DNA of 64,000 bases from Narthecium ossifragum (Eukaryota; Streptophyta; Magnoliopsida; Dioscoreales; Nartheciaceae): assembly GCA_963920575.1 (NCBI GenBank), contig OY986968.1, positions 4,643,485-4,707,484 of the forward strand. The letters run 5' to 3'. Within the stretch, counting starts at the first letter, position 1. Each line of letters begins with the position of its first letter. The notes under the pieces are model-generated. The model was not told where the DNA came from. It ran no database searches and saw only the letters and a list, made by a program, of their open reading frames with translations. Position numbers and translations under genes: made by a program. Shown piece by piece: positions 10,544-22,540 of the stretch.

Positions 10544-10822
10544 AATTATTGGAGTGTTTCTTCCTTAAACTAGCTGAATTCTTCACACACTTTCCAATGA
10601 ATGATTGCCATCTCAACACATGTAAAGCATAATAACTTGGCTTTAAAGACTCCGCAATTAATGGGAAAGCAATGCGCTGAATGGACGTGTAAAAGTAATT
10701 ATTAGTCATAAATATAACCATATCCTAAAGTCATTTGAGTGATTAACAATAGCAATAGCAATTTCGTAAATATTGTCAATCGGTCAATAAATACTTCAGT
10801 TTTGACACAGCTGAAGTATTTT
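10165..10822. other. Intergenic stretch with a 29-bp poly-C run
   Basis: No gene. A pure C run occupies 10513-10541; its apparent proline-coding frame is an artefact of the homopolymer. Run length is likely unreliable in any assembly. Confidence 0.6.
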
Positions 10823-11700
10823 GGCCATAATGTTTACATCAAGTATCCAAATTGGGCGATTTTTGAACTATTGGAAAGAGGACGAAAATATCTACAACTT
10901 GCATGTTGACGAGATTTTCAAATTCCATTCTTTACTGTGTCGAACTGGCAGTCAAAGTGCCCAGTGGTAAAATAGTAAATAATGGCCGAATTTCTAATTT
11001 CATTGTCCAAAGAAGGGTGATCTCATGGTCCAAATTCCAATGAGCTAAATTCTCGTCGCCCATATTTTGGCCAATCATTTTAATAATAGTCATAAACATG
11101 TTTCGACTATTTTGACCATAACTTTCTCATACGATATTCAAATGAGTTAATTCTTGCACCATTGGAAAAAGAACGAAAAGATCTACAACTTGCATGTTGA
11201 CGAAATCTTCAGATTCCATCGTTGAGTATGTGAAACTGGCAGTCGAAGTACCTAGTGGCAAAATAGTAAATAATGGCCAAATTTCTAAATATCATCCTCC
11301 AAAATGGCCAACGTCATCGTTCAAATTCTAATGGGCCAAATTCCCATCGTCCATATTTGGCTAATCGATCATATTAGCTATTAATGCAGTCTGATTGATT
11401 CAGCCATAACTTTCTCATCTGATGTCCAAATTGAACGTTTATGGTACCGCTAGAAAGATAATTTGACGAGCTACAACTTTCATGCTCAGAGTTTTCCATA
11501 TTCAAAGGTTATCATCGAAAACATTACAGCGGAAGACATGAGACATTGTCTAGTGGCAGTTTCAATCAGTTATGAAGCAGTTCTGGTGGTTTCCACTTTC
11601 TAGGCAACAATTGCAGCATATTGGGTGGTTCAGGTGGTTTCAAGGTGGTTACCAGAAGCTCTATAAAAAGCCAAGAGGATGAAGAAAAAAGATCTCTCCC
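10823..11700. repeat. Tandemly duplicated ~290-bp repeat, probably retrotransposon-derived
   Basis: Three diverged units start near 10823, 11114 and 11401 with versions of GCCATAACTTTCTCATCTGA. Each continues with a GAACGAAAAGATCTACAACT-like segment, a TGCATGTTGACGA-like segment and TAGTAAATAATGGCC. Such phrases are common in long plant LTR or untranslated sequence. No coding region, primer site or LTR end could be identified, so the parent element is unknown. The following ATAGGAGTAGT words near 11757-11830 form another short repeat. Confidence 0.5.
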
Positions 11701-12106
11701 GAAATCAAGAGCAAATGAGTTTTTTATCTTTATTTATTATCAATGTAGTTAAATTCATAGGAGTAGTGCTAGCATACTTCCATTCATAGGAGTAGTTCTA
11801 GTATAATTTTATCACTCATAGGAGTAGTTATAAGATAGTTCATCGCCCATTATTCTCATTTTCCATGATACTTCTCATCTTCCATTTTCCATTTTTCATT
11901 CCCGAAAGCTTCAACACCTCCGTTCGAACTGAGTATTCGAAGGATTTGAACCTTATCACAATCTCCTGCAGATTACTTAGAGTGTTGAACAATTTATGTG
12001 CCAACAGTAATTGACACCCAAAAGCATCAGCCACTAGGATCAATCGTTCGTGCATTGTATAAGACCCGATGATATCTCAAATTAGTGGAATCATCAATTT
12101 AGCAAC

Positions 12107-13756
12107 CAGTGGCGGAATCAGGATGAGACTTAGGGGGGCGAAATCTAAAACAAAATGACGAAATTTTTTTTTCTTTTAAATAATGCAAAAGGTGTCTTAG
12201 ACTTACAATATCGAACATTAAGGAATAGAAATAATACAAAAATATTAAAATATATATACCATACTATGTGTTGCGATTGAGAGGTGGAAGTTGGATCCTA
12301 CGCTTTTGCATCTTTTGAAATTATTGCAAAATGACTTCGTTCTCAATAGTTTCAAAAATTTCCCACTCGATCTATACTACCATGCAATCATTCATCCAGT
12401 CATCTCCCATCTTATTACGTAAATCAGACTTGATAATTTTCATCGAAGAGAAGACTCTCTCAACGGTTGCAGTCGCAACTGGTTAGACCAATGCCAACTC
12501 AATAAGAAGATAAATCAATGGAAATAGAACAATTTTTCTAGTCTCAATCATCTTCACATCAAGACTTCCAATATCTTAAAGTTTAGAAAAATCATCATTT
12601 CTTCTAACATCTCTAATGTGGGTGTTAAGCTGATCTCTAAGTATCATATGATCAGCTGTTGTAAAATCCTCTGGATAAAGTTCAACAAGACGACATAACT
12701 TAGCATGGTCAAATGCTGAGAATGAGTTTCTTGGATCAAGGCATGCTATGCAAAGAAGTAACTCCGTACTTGCTTCTGTGAAACGATGATTCATCTCTTG
12801 AGCGATGAAATCAATAACTTGGAAAAACACTTCAACACGAAAATGGTGCATATAAGTAATACTTTGCCCTCTAGAGCTTCCACGCCTCAAACGACTGCGA
12901 GTTGGTATAATATCCTCCATATTGGGTACACTAATAGAATTATCGGCACAAAAAGTTTTGACTTCTTCCAAAAATTTATTCAATTTTGTCTCCCTCAAAT
13001 GGTATAGCCGTTCCTTCACTACTCCAACCAAACTCATAGCATTAACTATATCTTGATCCTTTCGCTGCAAGACCTGTGACAATTCATTCGTAATTCTCAT
13101 TATATCCCTCATCAAATGCATAGTGAATACAAACTCAAAGCTTTCCATCTTATCCATCAAACTCATAGCCATGGATCTTTGTTCTAGCTGAACTCCATCA
13201 TCTTTTATATTTTCAAGAACTTCCAACACTGATGACCACATAGTGAAAAGACGGATTATTGTAAGGTGATGTGAACCCCAATGAGTATCACCTAAAATAA
13301 AGTAACAATATTATGGGAATTAAAAGCATATAAACAAATGAATAAAATATTTGAAGATATTTAGTAATTAACGAATAATCACCTAGTCCTGCGAGACTGA
13401 TTTCTTGATTTTTGCCTCTTCCACTAAATTCTCATGATGTCTTTGGCAAAGAATATCTTTTCTTTTACAAGAAGCTCCGACCATATTCACAATCAAATAA
13501 GTGTAATTAAAAAAAATCACCAACTTGTAAGTTATTCTTTGCAATACCCACAATAACCAATTGAAGTTGGTGAGCAAAACAATGGATATAGATAGCAGAA
13601 GGATTGTTCCGTAAAATAAGCGACTTTAACCCATTGAACTCCCCTCGCATGTTTGATGCCCCATCATACGCTTGGCCTCTCAATCTGGACATTGATAACC
13701 CATGTCTTGCAAACAATCCCGTCTATAGAATTTTTTAAAGATTGAAAGCAAGTGTC
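12107..13756 (-). mobile_element. hAT (Tip100-like) DNA transposon remnant with transposase
   Basis: The low-coordinate end CAGTGGCGGAATCAGGA is a recognisable Tip100-type hAT terminus. On the minus strand the transposase is readable: RLRGQAYDGASNMRGEFNG and IHCFAHQLQL (DUF4371/hAT core, zinc-finger MYM/TTF-type family), LAGLGDTHWGSHH across an apparent intron (about 13292-13382), MWSSVLEVLE, then the long helical region 13241-12576, and a C-terminal dimerisation motif TATVERVFSSMK. Several frameshifts and stops break it. The N-terminal zinc finger and the other terminus are missing; they would fall in or beyond the gap that starts at 13757. No target duplication can be checked. Confidence 0.85.
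12576..13241 (-). pseudogene. hAT transposase, long open segment
   Basis: A 221-codon open stretch from MWSSVLEVLENIKDDG to NDDFSKL. It contains the helical region between the catalytic core and the dimerisation domain, with LLLCIACLDPRNSFSAFDHA and LVELYPEDF typical of zinc-finger MYM-type 1-like hAT proteins in plants. It continues after a stop into the hAT dimerisation region at about 12540-12370. The reading frame upstream is split by the apparent intron and shifts. Confidence 0.8.
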
Positions 13757-13956
13757 NNNNNNNNNNNNNNNNNNNNNNNNNNNNNNNNNNNNNNNNNNNN
13801 NNNNNNNNNNNNNNNNNNNNNNNNNNNNNNNNNNNNNNNNNNNNNNNNNNNNNNNNNNNNNNNNNNNNNNNNNNNNNNNNNNNNNNNNNNNNNNNNNNNN
13901 NNNNNNNNNNNNNNNNNNNNNNNNNNNNNNNNNNNNNNNNNNNNNNNNNNNNNNNN
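13757..13956. other. Assembly gap (200 N)
   Basis: Exactly 200 N, a standard placeholder, so the true distance is unknown. It separates the hAT remnant from the DUF789 gene and hides that gene's promoter. Confidence 0.99.
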
Positions 13957-13959
13957 AGG

Positions 13960-16900
13960 ATGTTGGGGGCGAGCTTGCAGTTCGGGCGGGGGCACGGGGA
14001 GGACCGGTTCTACAACGCTGCCAAAGCGCGGCGGAAGCACCACAACCACCACGGCCAGAACCCTCAGCGGCCGTGGAGCAGCGGCGGTGGCGCCACGGCG
14101 CCGGCTGTGAAGGGGGAGCCTGAGAACCGTGTTGGATCCGAGGAGCGATTGAATCCCACGGCCGTGCCGTCGTTGTGTTCCTCTTTGTCTCCTGCGTCGG
14201 GGGTCTGTAATTTGAGTAATCTGGATCGTTTCTTGGAGTCCACCACTCCGACCATTGGTGCACAGTATCTCTCCAAGGTTTGGAACAAGTGCTCTGGATT
14301 GTTGAAATTTTGATTTTTTTTTTCCCTAAAATGTTTGGGGTTTATTTAGGCGTTGATTTTAATTTCTTCTCTTGAGCTATGATTCGTTCTGCAGACGAGG
14401 ATGAGGGGGTGGAGGACGTGCGATGGGGAGTACCAGCCCTACTTTGCTTTGGGCGATTTGTGGGAATCGTTCAAGGAGTGGAGCGCATATGGGGCCGGCG
14501 TCCCCCTGGTTCTAAATGGCAGCGAGGGCGTTGTTCAGTACTATGTACCCTACCTATCGGGTATTCAATTGTATGGTGAATCTGCAAGGGAGCCTGGGAG
14601 TTATAGGTACGGAGCATTTGGCTAGTTACAGATTTTCAATCTATATTTCTCTTTGCCACAAAGATGGATTATGTTTTTATCTATTGGTATTTCTCTTATC
14701 TAGGTTATTGTTGCGGGGTTGTTCTTTAAGTATGCAGTCGTTGTCGGGAGAAAATATTGGTGGAAGATTTCAGAATTTAGCAATAGGATTTGTCAGATTA
14801 GTTTCTTGAATGTTATTTCTTCGCAATTGTCAAATCATTCGTAAGCCTTGAATCTTGTTTAAATGTTGGTAGAAGATCTTTCTTTTCTTGCAGGAAATGT
14901 AGATGCACTTTATAATTTGTTATAGGAGTGCATGTTAGTATTTGATATTAGTTGATTCCCTATGTTGAGATATATTGCTTTTATGCTTGACTGCCACAGG
15001 AAATTTAATCATCTTTGTCACGTCTGGTGCTTTGGACTTCAACTTTCTTTTCTATTGCAAGTCTTTGTGTTAAAAAGCGAATTGTTCTAGTATAATGTAC
15101 ACATGGAATGTATGTTTTGTTGTTCATAGAGGTGATGCATTTTTTATCTACCTTAATCTTTACATGGAAAGTGTGTTATGCTGTTTGTGAAATTGATGGA
15201 CTTCCGTACTTTCACCATGTCAAGTAATTGTCTTGATCTTCTTATAAAAAGTCATTCTGTAAAAACTTTCATGATTTTAGCATATCAATTAAGACTGCTT
15301 ATAGGAATCTGTTTAATGGCATCTTTTTGGAATGTCATAGTTTCAATTTAAGTAGATTATGTGAACTCTTAGCCAAAACTAGTGCCGAGTGTCATTTTAA
15401 GCTCCCATATGTGGGTGTATGCTTCATATTGCAATTTTATTTACATGGTGCAGCCCTACAACATGACATACTTAATTAGTTGTGATGTTATTTTGTACCA
15501 TTAATTTATCTGCTTGTAATGAAATATGTATGTTTAGAAACTTATCTATAGATAATTGTATGAATGGTCGATGTATGAATTGAAAACGGTACCATATGGT
15601 CAGGACAATACTGCTTAAATATAAAATACAAGCAATGATAGTGACTTAAGTGGGTATTCACTGAATTTGGCCCTTGGAAGCAGGCAAGCTTGTGAAGACA
15701 GCGATGGTGACGGTTCTAGAGACTCAAGTAGTGAAGGAAGCAGTGATTGTGAAGTTGAAAAGGGACAAAATGGTACACAACATTGGAATCCGAATCATTT
15801 TGCTGGCAATTCGCTGCTTAGGTTGAACAGATTGTCCTTAGCTGAGGCGAATGTTGACTCACAAGAAGGATTTTCAAGTGATGATGGTGAAGCCGCAAAT
15901 TCCCAGGGCCAGCTAATATTTCAGTACCTTGAACAGAATCCTCCATACTGTCGTGAACCTTTAGCAGACAAGGCAAGTTCTTCATAATGTACAGCAAACT
16001 GTTATTTTGGAGTATTTCATACTATAATGCCTTGCTGACTTTGTCTTGTTTCTTTCAGATTTCAGATCTTGCACGATGGTTCCCTAAACTGAAGACCCTT
16101 AGAAGTTGTGATCTATTACCATCTAGTTGGGTTTCTGTTGCATGGTGAGTTCTCTGATTTGATGCATAACTTATTCTTTTGTTTCCCTTGAAAGATGTAG
16201 GCTCAATTAAGAGGTTTGGTGTTGCAGGTACCCTATATACAGAATTCCAACTGGACCTATGCTAAGGGATTTAGATGCTTGTTTTCTCACCTTCCACTCT
16301 CTCTCCACACCAATCAAAGGTATCTAATCGTTTCCTGCCTTATTGCCTTTTCATGGCTTTTAAGTAATGAGACTTTACTCCATCAAGCATGTTTGCCATG
16401 TGAAATTCATTTATAATGAAATTTGCCCTTTGGTATTGGTAAAAGATGAGCATTGAAAATCTAATAGATATTGCTAATGCTGAATTGCATTTCATTTGCT
16501 AACTCAACCATCAAAATAAAGATGTACTTTAATCCATGTTAGCAGTGAATATTGAAGTACTCTCTATTCCAAGTCCCTTTCATGTTCCCAAATGGGTTCC
16601 TCTCGTCTATCAGCATTTCTTTGTTTTAGGTATTTCCCTTCTGACCTGGTCAGTGGAACAGTTTGAAGTTCAGATTGACAAGGTTGGATGCTCCTGATAA
16701 AATTGTTCCTTTAGGGAAAATGAGGAAATGTGTGTAAACATCTCCAATGGTTAAGGGCATTTGTATAGTTTTTTTTTTGTTGTTTTTTTGTCCTATGGTA
16801 TCCATAGTGTTATTTAACTGGCACTTCTCTTTTAGTCTGTTCTGCTTTTCTTTTCTTTTCTTTTTCTTTTTTTTAGTCAGTTCTGCTTTTCTAATGAGAT

Positions 16901-17709
16901 TCTGGCAAGTCTGGCCATTTCATATTCTGTTATTCGTTTATTCTACAAGGCTAGATACAAACTGGGCAGCATTCTATAAACGAAGTTGTTAAATTACTTA
17001 TTTCATGTTGGTCTGCATTAATTAACCTCTTCTGGATATATTATTTGTAAATTAATGACTGCAACGAATGCCTGCATGCATACCTAATAGGCATCTCCTC
17101 TTCAGAATGAAGTTAGCTTTCTTAACTGCGTGCATTGTCCATTGAAGAGAACCAACGAGACCTACTTATAAATGACATTTGCTGTCGAAAAACTCGTGTA
17201 TTGTTGTTCCAAGTTATGTTGCCCTATGCAATGAGAATTTGAAGACCAGCTTAAGATAATTTCAGTGCATTTGACTCTTTGAAAAATATAAATAATCTTA
17301 GCAAAGTGACAGGATAAATACAATATGAGTAGTCACTGTGCAATATGTGCATGTTGCTATGGATTAGAACACTGTTAGTAGTTTGTTGTTCAGCACAAGA
17401 CTCCATTTTTTTTGTCTATATTGCTCATGTTTGTTGCTGTTGCTCTGTGCTTTTTTTGCAGGTGTTGCTAATGCTCCCGGACTGAATGTCACCTACACAC
17501 ATGGTGTAAATGGTGCTCCAAAAATCTGTCTTCCTGTTTTTGGCCTAGCCTCGTACAAGTTCAAAGGCTCCATATGGACTCCTAATGGAGGATGCGAGTG
17601 GCAACATGTGAGTTCTCTGCTGCAAGCTGCTGATGACTGGCTGCGACTTCGACAAGTTCACCACCCGGATTACCAGTTCTTTGCTTCAAATGGTACTTTC
17701 CGCAGATGA
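13960..17709 (+). CDS. DUF789 family protein, six exons, 414 aa
   Basis: Exons 13960-14277, 14395-14606, 15684-15972, 16059-16144, 16228-16319 and 17462-17709 join in phase to 415 codons including the stop. The start [20 protein letters not shown] is the conserved opening of the family, right after the gap. Other landmarks: [12 protein letters not shown] (end of exon 1), [18 protein letters not shown] and [15 protein letters not shown] (exon 2), an acidic Ser-rich linker (exon 3), [10 protein letters not shown] (exon 4), [20 protein letters not shown] (exon 5), and [18 protein letters not shown] (exon 6). Function is unknown in the family; no membrane helix or catalytic motif is seen. Intron 3 uses AAG|GCAAGT as donor, the only non-GT donor here, because the nearby GT would break the frame. 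Introns 2 and 5 exceed 1 kb. Confidence 0.93.
15973..16058 (+). other. Putative GC-AG intron in the DUF789 gene
   Basis: Exon 3 ends GACAAG followed by GCAAGT; exon 4 begins after TTTCTTTCAG. Only this join keeps the conserved [12 protein letters not shown] reading. GC donors with an otherwise perfect consensus are a known minor class of U2 introns. Confidence 0.8.
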
Positions 17710-17831
17710 GACATAATAGAATTCCGATCCCTCTTCACCCATTTGTAGGAGTGTGACTGTGGAAGCTAGGATGTGTAAGCATCATGCTGAGCTGAGTCCA
17801 CAAAATAATGGCCTCCTCGGAGAATGAGAAG

Positions 17832-17865
<34 letters not shown>

Positions 17866-19235
17866 TGAAACGCAGAAATTAATGTGATTAGAAGGGGGGA
17901 AAAAAAGAAACGTCAGGAGGTGGGGTAATAAAAGCTCAACTGGAAGAGAGAGGCGAAGTGAGCGAGTTAAGTAGTTGTTCTTTTAGATTGAGATATAATA
18001 TCCCGTGGATGCCAAACGCAGGGTACGAGTTAAGTAGTTGTCTTTTAGATTTAGATAGAATATCCCGTCCTGCTTGCTTTTTATGCTAGGCACCTTAACG
18101 GACATGAGTTTTTTTCGGTAATGTCCTCACGGCAGTCATATTTATGTTTATTAAGTTAAACTATCAGAGGCTGTTGATGTCTGGCTGTTGTACATTTGTG
18201 TTTGCAGACCAGGTGTGTTTGCCCATATCAAACACTCTGCTATGTTCTCTAGTAGGAATGTATGTTTATGTAAAACAACCGTTTCTTTGTTCTGGATTGC
18301 TTTGGAATGCTCCAGGCATTCTTCTTACTTCGTTGAGGGGTGTGGATGCATGACTTGATTCCTCTGAAACCTTATGTCTCCAGTTGACCTTACTTATAAA
18401 ATTGGTCACAAGGAAAAATGAGGGAGCTTAGCATCCTCCTGTTCCTTTATTAGTAATCTGTAGACAACTTGACAAACAGAAATCTACAAATCATATTAGT
18501 TAATGGATTTGGATCTCTGAAAGAAAATCCTCCAACTTAATGATAGATCAGAAGGTGCCATGAGTGAAATTAAGTCGGATTCTTTTGAGACCCTGAACTA
18601 GGCCATTAAAGGTACGGTGCAGCGGTTAAGGTTGGTAAACCTCTTGCAAGAGGTCCTGAGTTTCATGGTAAGAAAGGGTAAAAGTTTTCAGAAAAAAACA
18701 TTAAACTTTGCCCTGCTTCAGGCAGAAGAAAACATGAGGACTTCCTTGTAGATAATGAAAGAAGGATCCATCTGTAGTAAGTCATGACAATGACAATGAT
18801 AGAAGCTGAAAAAACCAAGGAAAAAAAATGATCTCCAAATAAAAGTCCTTAAATTTTATAGAATAGACTTTCTTGGATTCTGATATGGATAACTACTAGA
18901 GCTCAAAATATGACTGTAGAAAGGGGTTTGATCAGATAATCGATAACATGACATAAGTTCAATTTCTATATTCTAATCTAATAATGGGTTTACAGGGCCT
19001 TTCATCAACTATAAACCTCCAAATTTTAGTCCTAATTTTAGGTGCTATGCCAAGTACCTCTCCTTCCTCTTTCTTTCATTGATTTATTTGTGTACAATAA
19101 ACATTTAAGAGCTGATATTCTACACATCTGATGTCCCAGCTCAAAGGAAAGAAAAGCATCACAGCTTGGAAAATAAGAGGAAACATGTGAGAGCACAGAA
19201 ACAAGAGACTTGTGCAGATGGATGCTATGAACTGA
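17710..19235. other. Intergenic region between DUF789 and amidotransferase genes
   Basis: Holds a 26-bp C run (17832-17857), a near-duplicate phrase AGTTAAGTAGTTGTCTTTTAG (versions near 17966 and 18030), and a weak tRNA-derived SINE-like segment at 18608-18690. No gene recognised. The two genes are convergent, so this contains both 3' ends. Confidence 0.5.
18608..18690 (+). repeat. Possible tRNA-derived SINE remnant
   Basis: GGTGCAGCGGTTAAGGTTGG resembles a Pol III A box, and AAGAGGTCCTGAGTTTCATGG, about 35 bp on, resembles a decayed B box (GGTTCGAGTCC type). Plant SINEs have this layout. No target duplication or poly-A/T tail was established. Confidence 0.35.
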
Positions 19236-20991
19236 TTAGTTCAAGTTGCCCATGAGCTTTCTCTCCAACACATCTGAGCAGATTTGTCCCATCATATGAT
19301 AGAATGTCATCAACTCTGATAGCTGCTCTATACTCATCTTCCCCATCACGCTCCTCGCGGTGATCTCTCGTTCTTCGTTCATCTTAAGCCTATGAATGTA
19401 TGACGATGCGTTCCTCACCGTCGCGCCCATCTGCTTCAATCTCTTCTCCTGCTGCGAGCTTAGTGCCATGTTCGACTGCGAAAAGAAACTCAATTCCCAG
19501 TCAGTCTGCTAAAATTCTTCGGAAAATTCAAAAATGTTATCAATGTTTGTTCACGAATTTAATCACCTCGAGGAATTCTGCTCCGGCTTCCAGATCTGAT
19601 TCTTTGGATGGAGGCGTGTCCTGCCCAGATACATACATGTCCTTTGCAATCGAAAAACTTCGCACTATAATCTTCCTTTCCTTCTCCAATTCTTGATTCA
19701 GCTTAAGGCTGTTCTTCTTATCAGCTGAGCCATTGACCTTCTTTTGATAGGCAACCACTGCCTTCACAAATTCCTGCAACAAAATAGCTTCAATAAATCA
19801 GTATCATTTTCTAACATTGAGACATAAATCTAAGCAGACCAACATGAAAGTTTTTCTAGTTTTATTACCTGATAAGCCTTTGGGCAGCCCGGATAATCGA
19901 ATTCATCCGATTCGGATTGCCTCATTCTCTCCGGATGGAATTGCAAACCCATAATAAACTTGCCCTCTTGAGGATTATAAGCATCAGGATCATAGAACCC
20001 TTCTACCAATCCATCTCTAGCAAACGCCATGGGAACAAATCTCTCAGCCAATCTCTTCACACCCTGGTGATGATAGCTGTTCACCTTGATCTCCATCTGG
20101 TCTTCTTCCAATGACTCATTGAACCAAGCATGCAATGGCGTGCCCTCCACAACCCGGACCGGATGCCGGTGGCCGTCGTAGTCATTGTAGTCGATGTGAA
20201 CCACGGTGGCTTCTTCCGACGAGTTCCGGGAGATCTCCTTCTCAATGTCTTGGTACAATGTGCCGCCGCAGGCGACGTTGAGGACCTGCGAACCGCGGCA
20301 GATGCCGAGGTAAGGGATGTTGCGTTCGAGGCAGAGCCGGGCCAGCCGGAGCTCGATGGAGTCCTTCTCGCGGTCGATGGCGGTGTCGCTGGTGTGCAGC
20401 AGCCGGATCTCCTCCAGCTCCTCCGGGGAGAGGCCGGAGACCTCCCCCTCGTAGTGGGAGGGGTCGATGTCCTCCCCCTCGCAGAGGAGGACGCCGTGGA
20501 TCGGCTCGAAGCTCTCCAGCAGCATGTGCACTCCGGCGACCCTCGGCACGATCACCGGCACCGCTCCGTAGCCCACAATTAGATCAAGATGGTATTCCCC
20601 TGCATGGTGGAATCCATGCAGATCTTAACATATTTTCTGATTGCCATATACTTCTGAGAAAACTCTAAATCATATGAAATAATCCACTAAAATTCATGAA
20701 TCGTCATAATAAGAAACGAAAAATCTCATGAAACATTTCTTTGCTAATCCAATATAAGAACTCAACATGATAATCAAAAAGAGGTCAAGGTCAATACTCA
20801 ATGAAATGGAGTTCCATTTAAATGAATTGAGATCCGAAAAGCCCTTCAAGAAGATCGTAACAAAAAATAAAAGAAAATTTATGGTGAGGATCCATACCGA
20901 CGAAGTCGACGAACTTGTTCTTGCGAACTGTCCGGCGAGAGACGATGAGGACCCTGGGAAGGATCCTGCAGAGATCCGATGAAGAAGCCAT
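19236..20991 (-). CDS. GAT1_2.1: Putative class I glutamine amidotransferase, GAT1_2.1 type, four exons, 423 aa
   Basis: Exons (minus) 20991-20898, 20599-19869, 19773-19567 and 19475-19236 give 424 codons including the stop, all with GT-AG borders and matching phases. The peptidase C26/GATase1 domain fills exons 1-2: [16 protein letters not shown], the nucleophile elbow GICRGSQ with Cys132, and LQFHPERM with His253 and Glu255, a complete catalytic triad. Such domains hydrolyse glutamine or gamma-glutamyl amides. The Arabidopsis relative GAT1_2.1 is a nitrogen-responsive gene of limited biochemical definition. The C-terminal 150 residues are basic and helical without a known domain. Exon 2 is very GC-rich at its 5' end. 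A copia LTR ends 85 bp before the ATG, so promoter elements beyond the TATA box are transposon sequence. Confidence 0.93.
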
Positions 20992-21053
20992 TGTTGTTGC
21001 TTTCTTAGCTGACCCTTTTTTTCGTCTTGGAAATGAGTGGGTTCCTATGGGGT

Positions 21054-21063
21054 TATATATATA
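21054..21063 (-). promoter_or_regulatory. TATA box of the amidotransferase gene
   Basis: TATATATATA lies about 63 bp upstream of the ATG on the minus strand. Only 12 bp further upstream begins the copia 3' LTR with its target duplication. Confidence 0.6.
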
Positions 21064-21075
21064 GGAAGTAATTTA

Positions 21076-21807
21076 TGTAGAATTCCGGATCCAGCGGAGT
21101 TTCCAAAATGATAAGAGGACTTGGGAAACTGGAGGCACATCTGAAAAAGCCAGGCCTCGTGTTCTATTTATAGTAGTACCATATTTTCAAATTTGGACCA
21201 AGACATTATAAAGTCTAGATACATATATTTAAATTTGAAAAGAGAAAAACTCACCAATTTGTGTCTATCCAAGACTAACCTCCAAACAAATCAATAATCT
21301 ATCTAAAATCAAGTTCAAGTCAGAATGAGGATAGACTTAACAACATGTTTGGTTGGACATAACCGCCGGGAATGGAATGGTCAAATCCTTGGTCAAATCC
21401 CATTCCGTTGTTTGGTTAGACGTTAAAGTTGGGAATGGAATGCTCCATTCCTGACAAGTTGGGAATGAGGCAATCCCATCTAATACCCCGGAATGCCTCA
21501 TTCCATTCCCGACGGAATGGCGGTTAAAAAATTAAATTACTAATCTACCCTTAATCAAATCTCTCTATGTTAAAAAAACTGGGTATTTTAGTCATCTGTA
21601 TTTCATTCCTATTCCATTCCCATGCTTCTGTTTGTATACCAAACATGGTAATGCTTCATTCCCATTCCCAATCCTGATATTACAAAATCACCTTGGTAAT
21701 AGACCATTCCTAATCCCAATCCCATTCCATTCCCATTCCTAATCCCATTCCCATTCCCATTCCCAATCCTTGTGCGAACCAAACATGCCAAGAGTTGTCA
21801 TCCAACA
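21076..21807 (-). repeat. 3' LTR of copia B, split by a MITE
   Basis: 21076-21343 and 21788-21807 together match the 328-bp 5' LTR (shared phrases TTGGGAAACTG, GTTCTATTTATAGTAGTA, GAGTTGTCATCCAACA). The 444-bp insert between them is a MITE. This LTR lies directly upstream of the amidotransferase TATA box and has the same transcriptional orientation. Confidence 0.88.
21344..21787. mobile_element. MITE-like element, 'ccaaacatg' family, copy 2, nested in LTR
   Basis: Inverted termini CATGTTTGGTT and AACCAAACATG bound 444 bp rich in GGAATGG/CATTCC words, with no coding capacity. Its position inside an LTR whose intact partner is known fixes the borders well. A 3-bp CAA duplication is possible but not certain. 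Confidence 0.8.
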
Positions 21808-21823
21808 CTCCCCGTCAACACCT

Positions 21824-22191
21824 CCGTTTGACATGCGTTGTGTTTTTTTATGACCGTGGTGAGGTGCGGTGCAGTAACGGCTTAAAAACTGTTTGGTATG
21901 ACACGTTAATAACTGTGGTAGAAAAGTGTATTCATGTAATTTGTTGTTTGGTTGTGCGTTTATTTTCAAATATATAGTGTAAAATATTAATTTTTATTTA
22001 GTTTATGTGTTTGTTACGTCACAGCCAAGGTGCGGCCAAATGGAAGCACCTACAAACTGCTTCGTCTTTGACGCAGTTTTGACGTGGTCCACAGCAGTCT
22101 GCTATTATTCCCAAATGGGATTTTTGTGAACTCGACTGCATTCGGTCTAAAAAAAAGTGTATTTGGGTAGCAAGAACGCATGCCCAAACGG
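21824..22191. mobile_element. MITE-like element with CCGTTTG...CAAACGG termini
   Basis: Termini CCGTTTGACATGCGTT and AACGCATGCCCAAACGG are near-perfect inverted repeats around 368 bp of non-coding sequence, inserted just inside the 3' LTR of copia B. Target duplication not resolved. Confidence 0.65.
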
Positions 22192-22540
22192 CCCCTAACT
22201 CTTTACTCATGAGTCCAAACTGTCCACGAAACTTGATGAAATTCTGGAGTGGAAGTCCCTTTAAGAAAACATCAGTAACTTGTTACCCCGTGGACACCGG
22301 TGTAAGTGTGATTTCACCATTGAGAATCTTCTCAAGTATGTAGTGATAATGAAATTCGATATATTTGGTGCTCACATGAAACACTGAATTTTCAGCTAAT
22401 CAAATTGTACTTTGGCTGTCACAATGCAATCCAACTCTATAATCAATCTCCTCGCCAATTTTCTGCAATAGCTAAAGTAGTCGTGTGCATTATTGAGTTG
22501 TCATTGTTGTGGCACGGTACTCGGCTTTAGTTATAGATAG
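22192..22540 (-). pseudogene. 3' end of copia B polyprotein (RNase H C-terminus)
   Basis: On the minus strand this reads as the last part of a copia RNase H and tail (phrases FLKGLPLQNFIKF and RGQFGLMSKELG close to the 3' LTR). The hAT-like insertion at 22541-23143 separates it from the rest. Confidence 0.65.

Noticed and set aside
10354..10632. 92-codon frame with a proline run
   Set aside because: The run is the poly-C tract; no similarity on either side.
20130..20582. 150-codon plus-strand frame opposite the amidotransferase exon 2
   Set aside because: Antisense shadow of a GC-rich conserved exon with a complete catalytic triad on the other strand.
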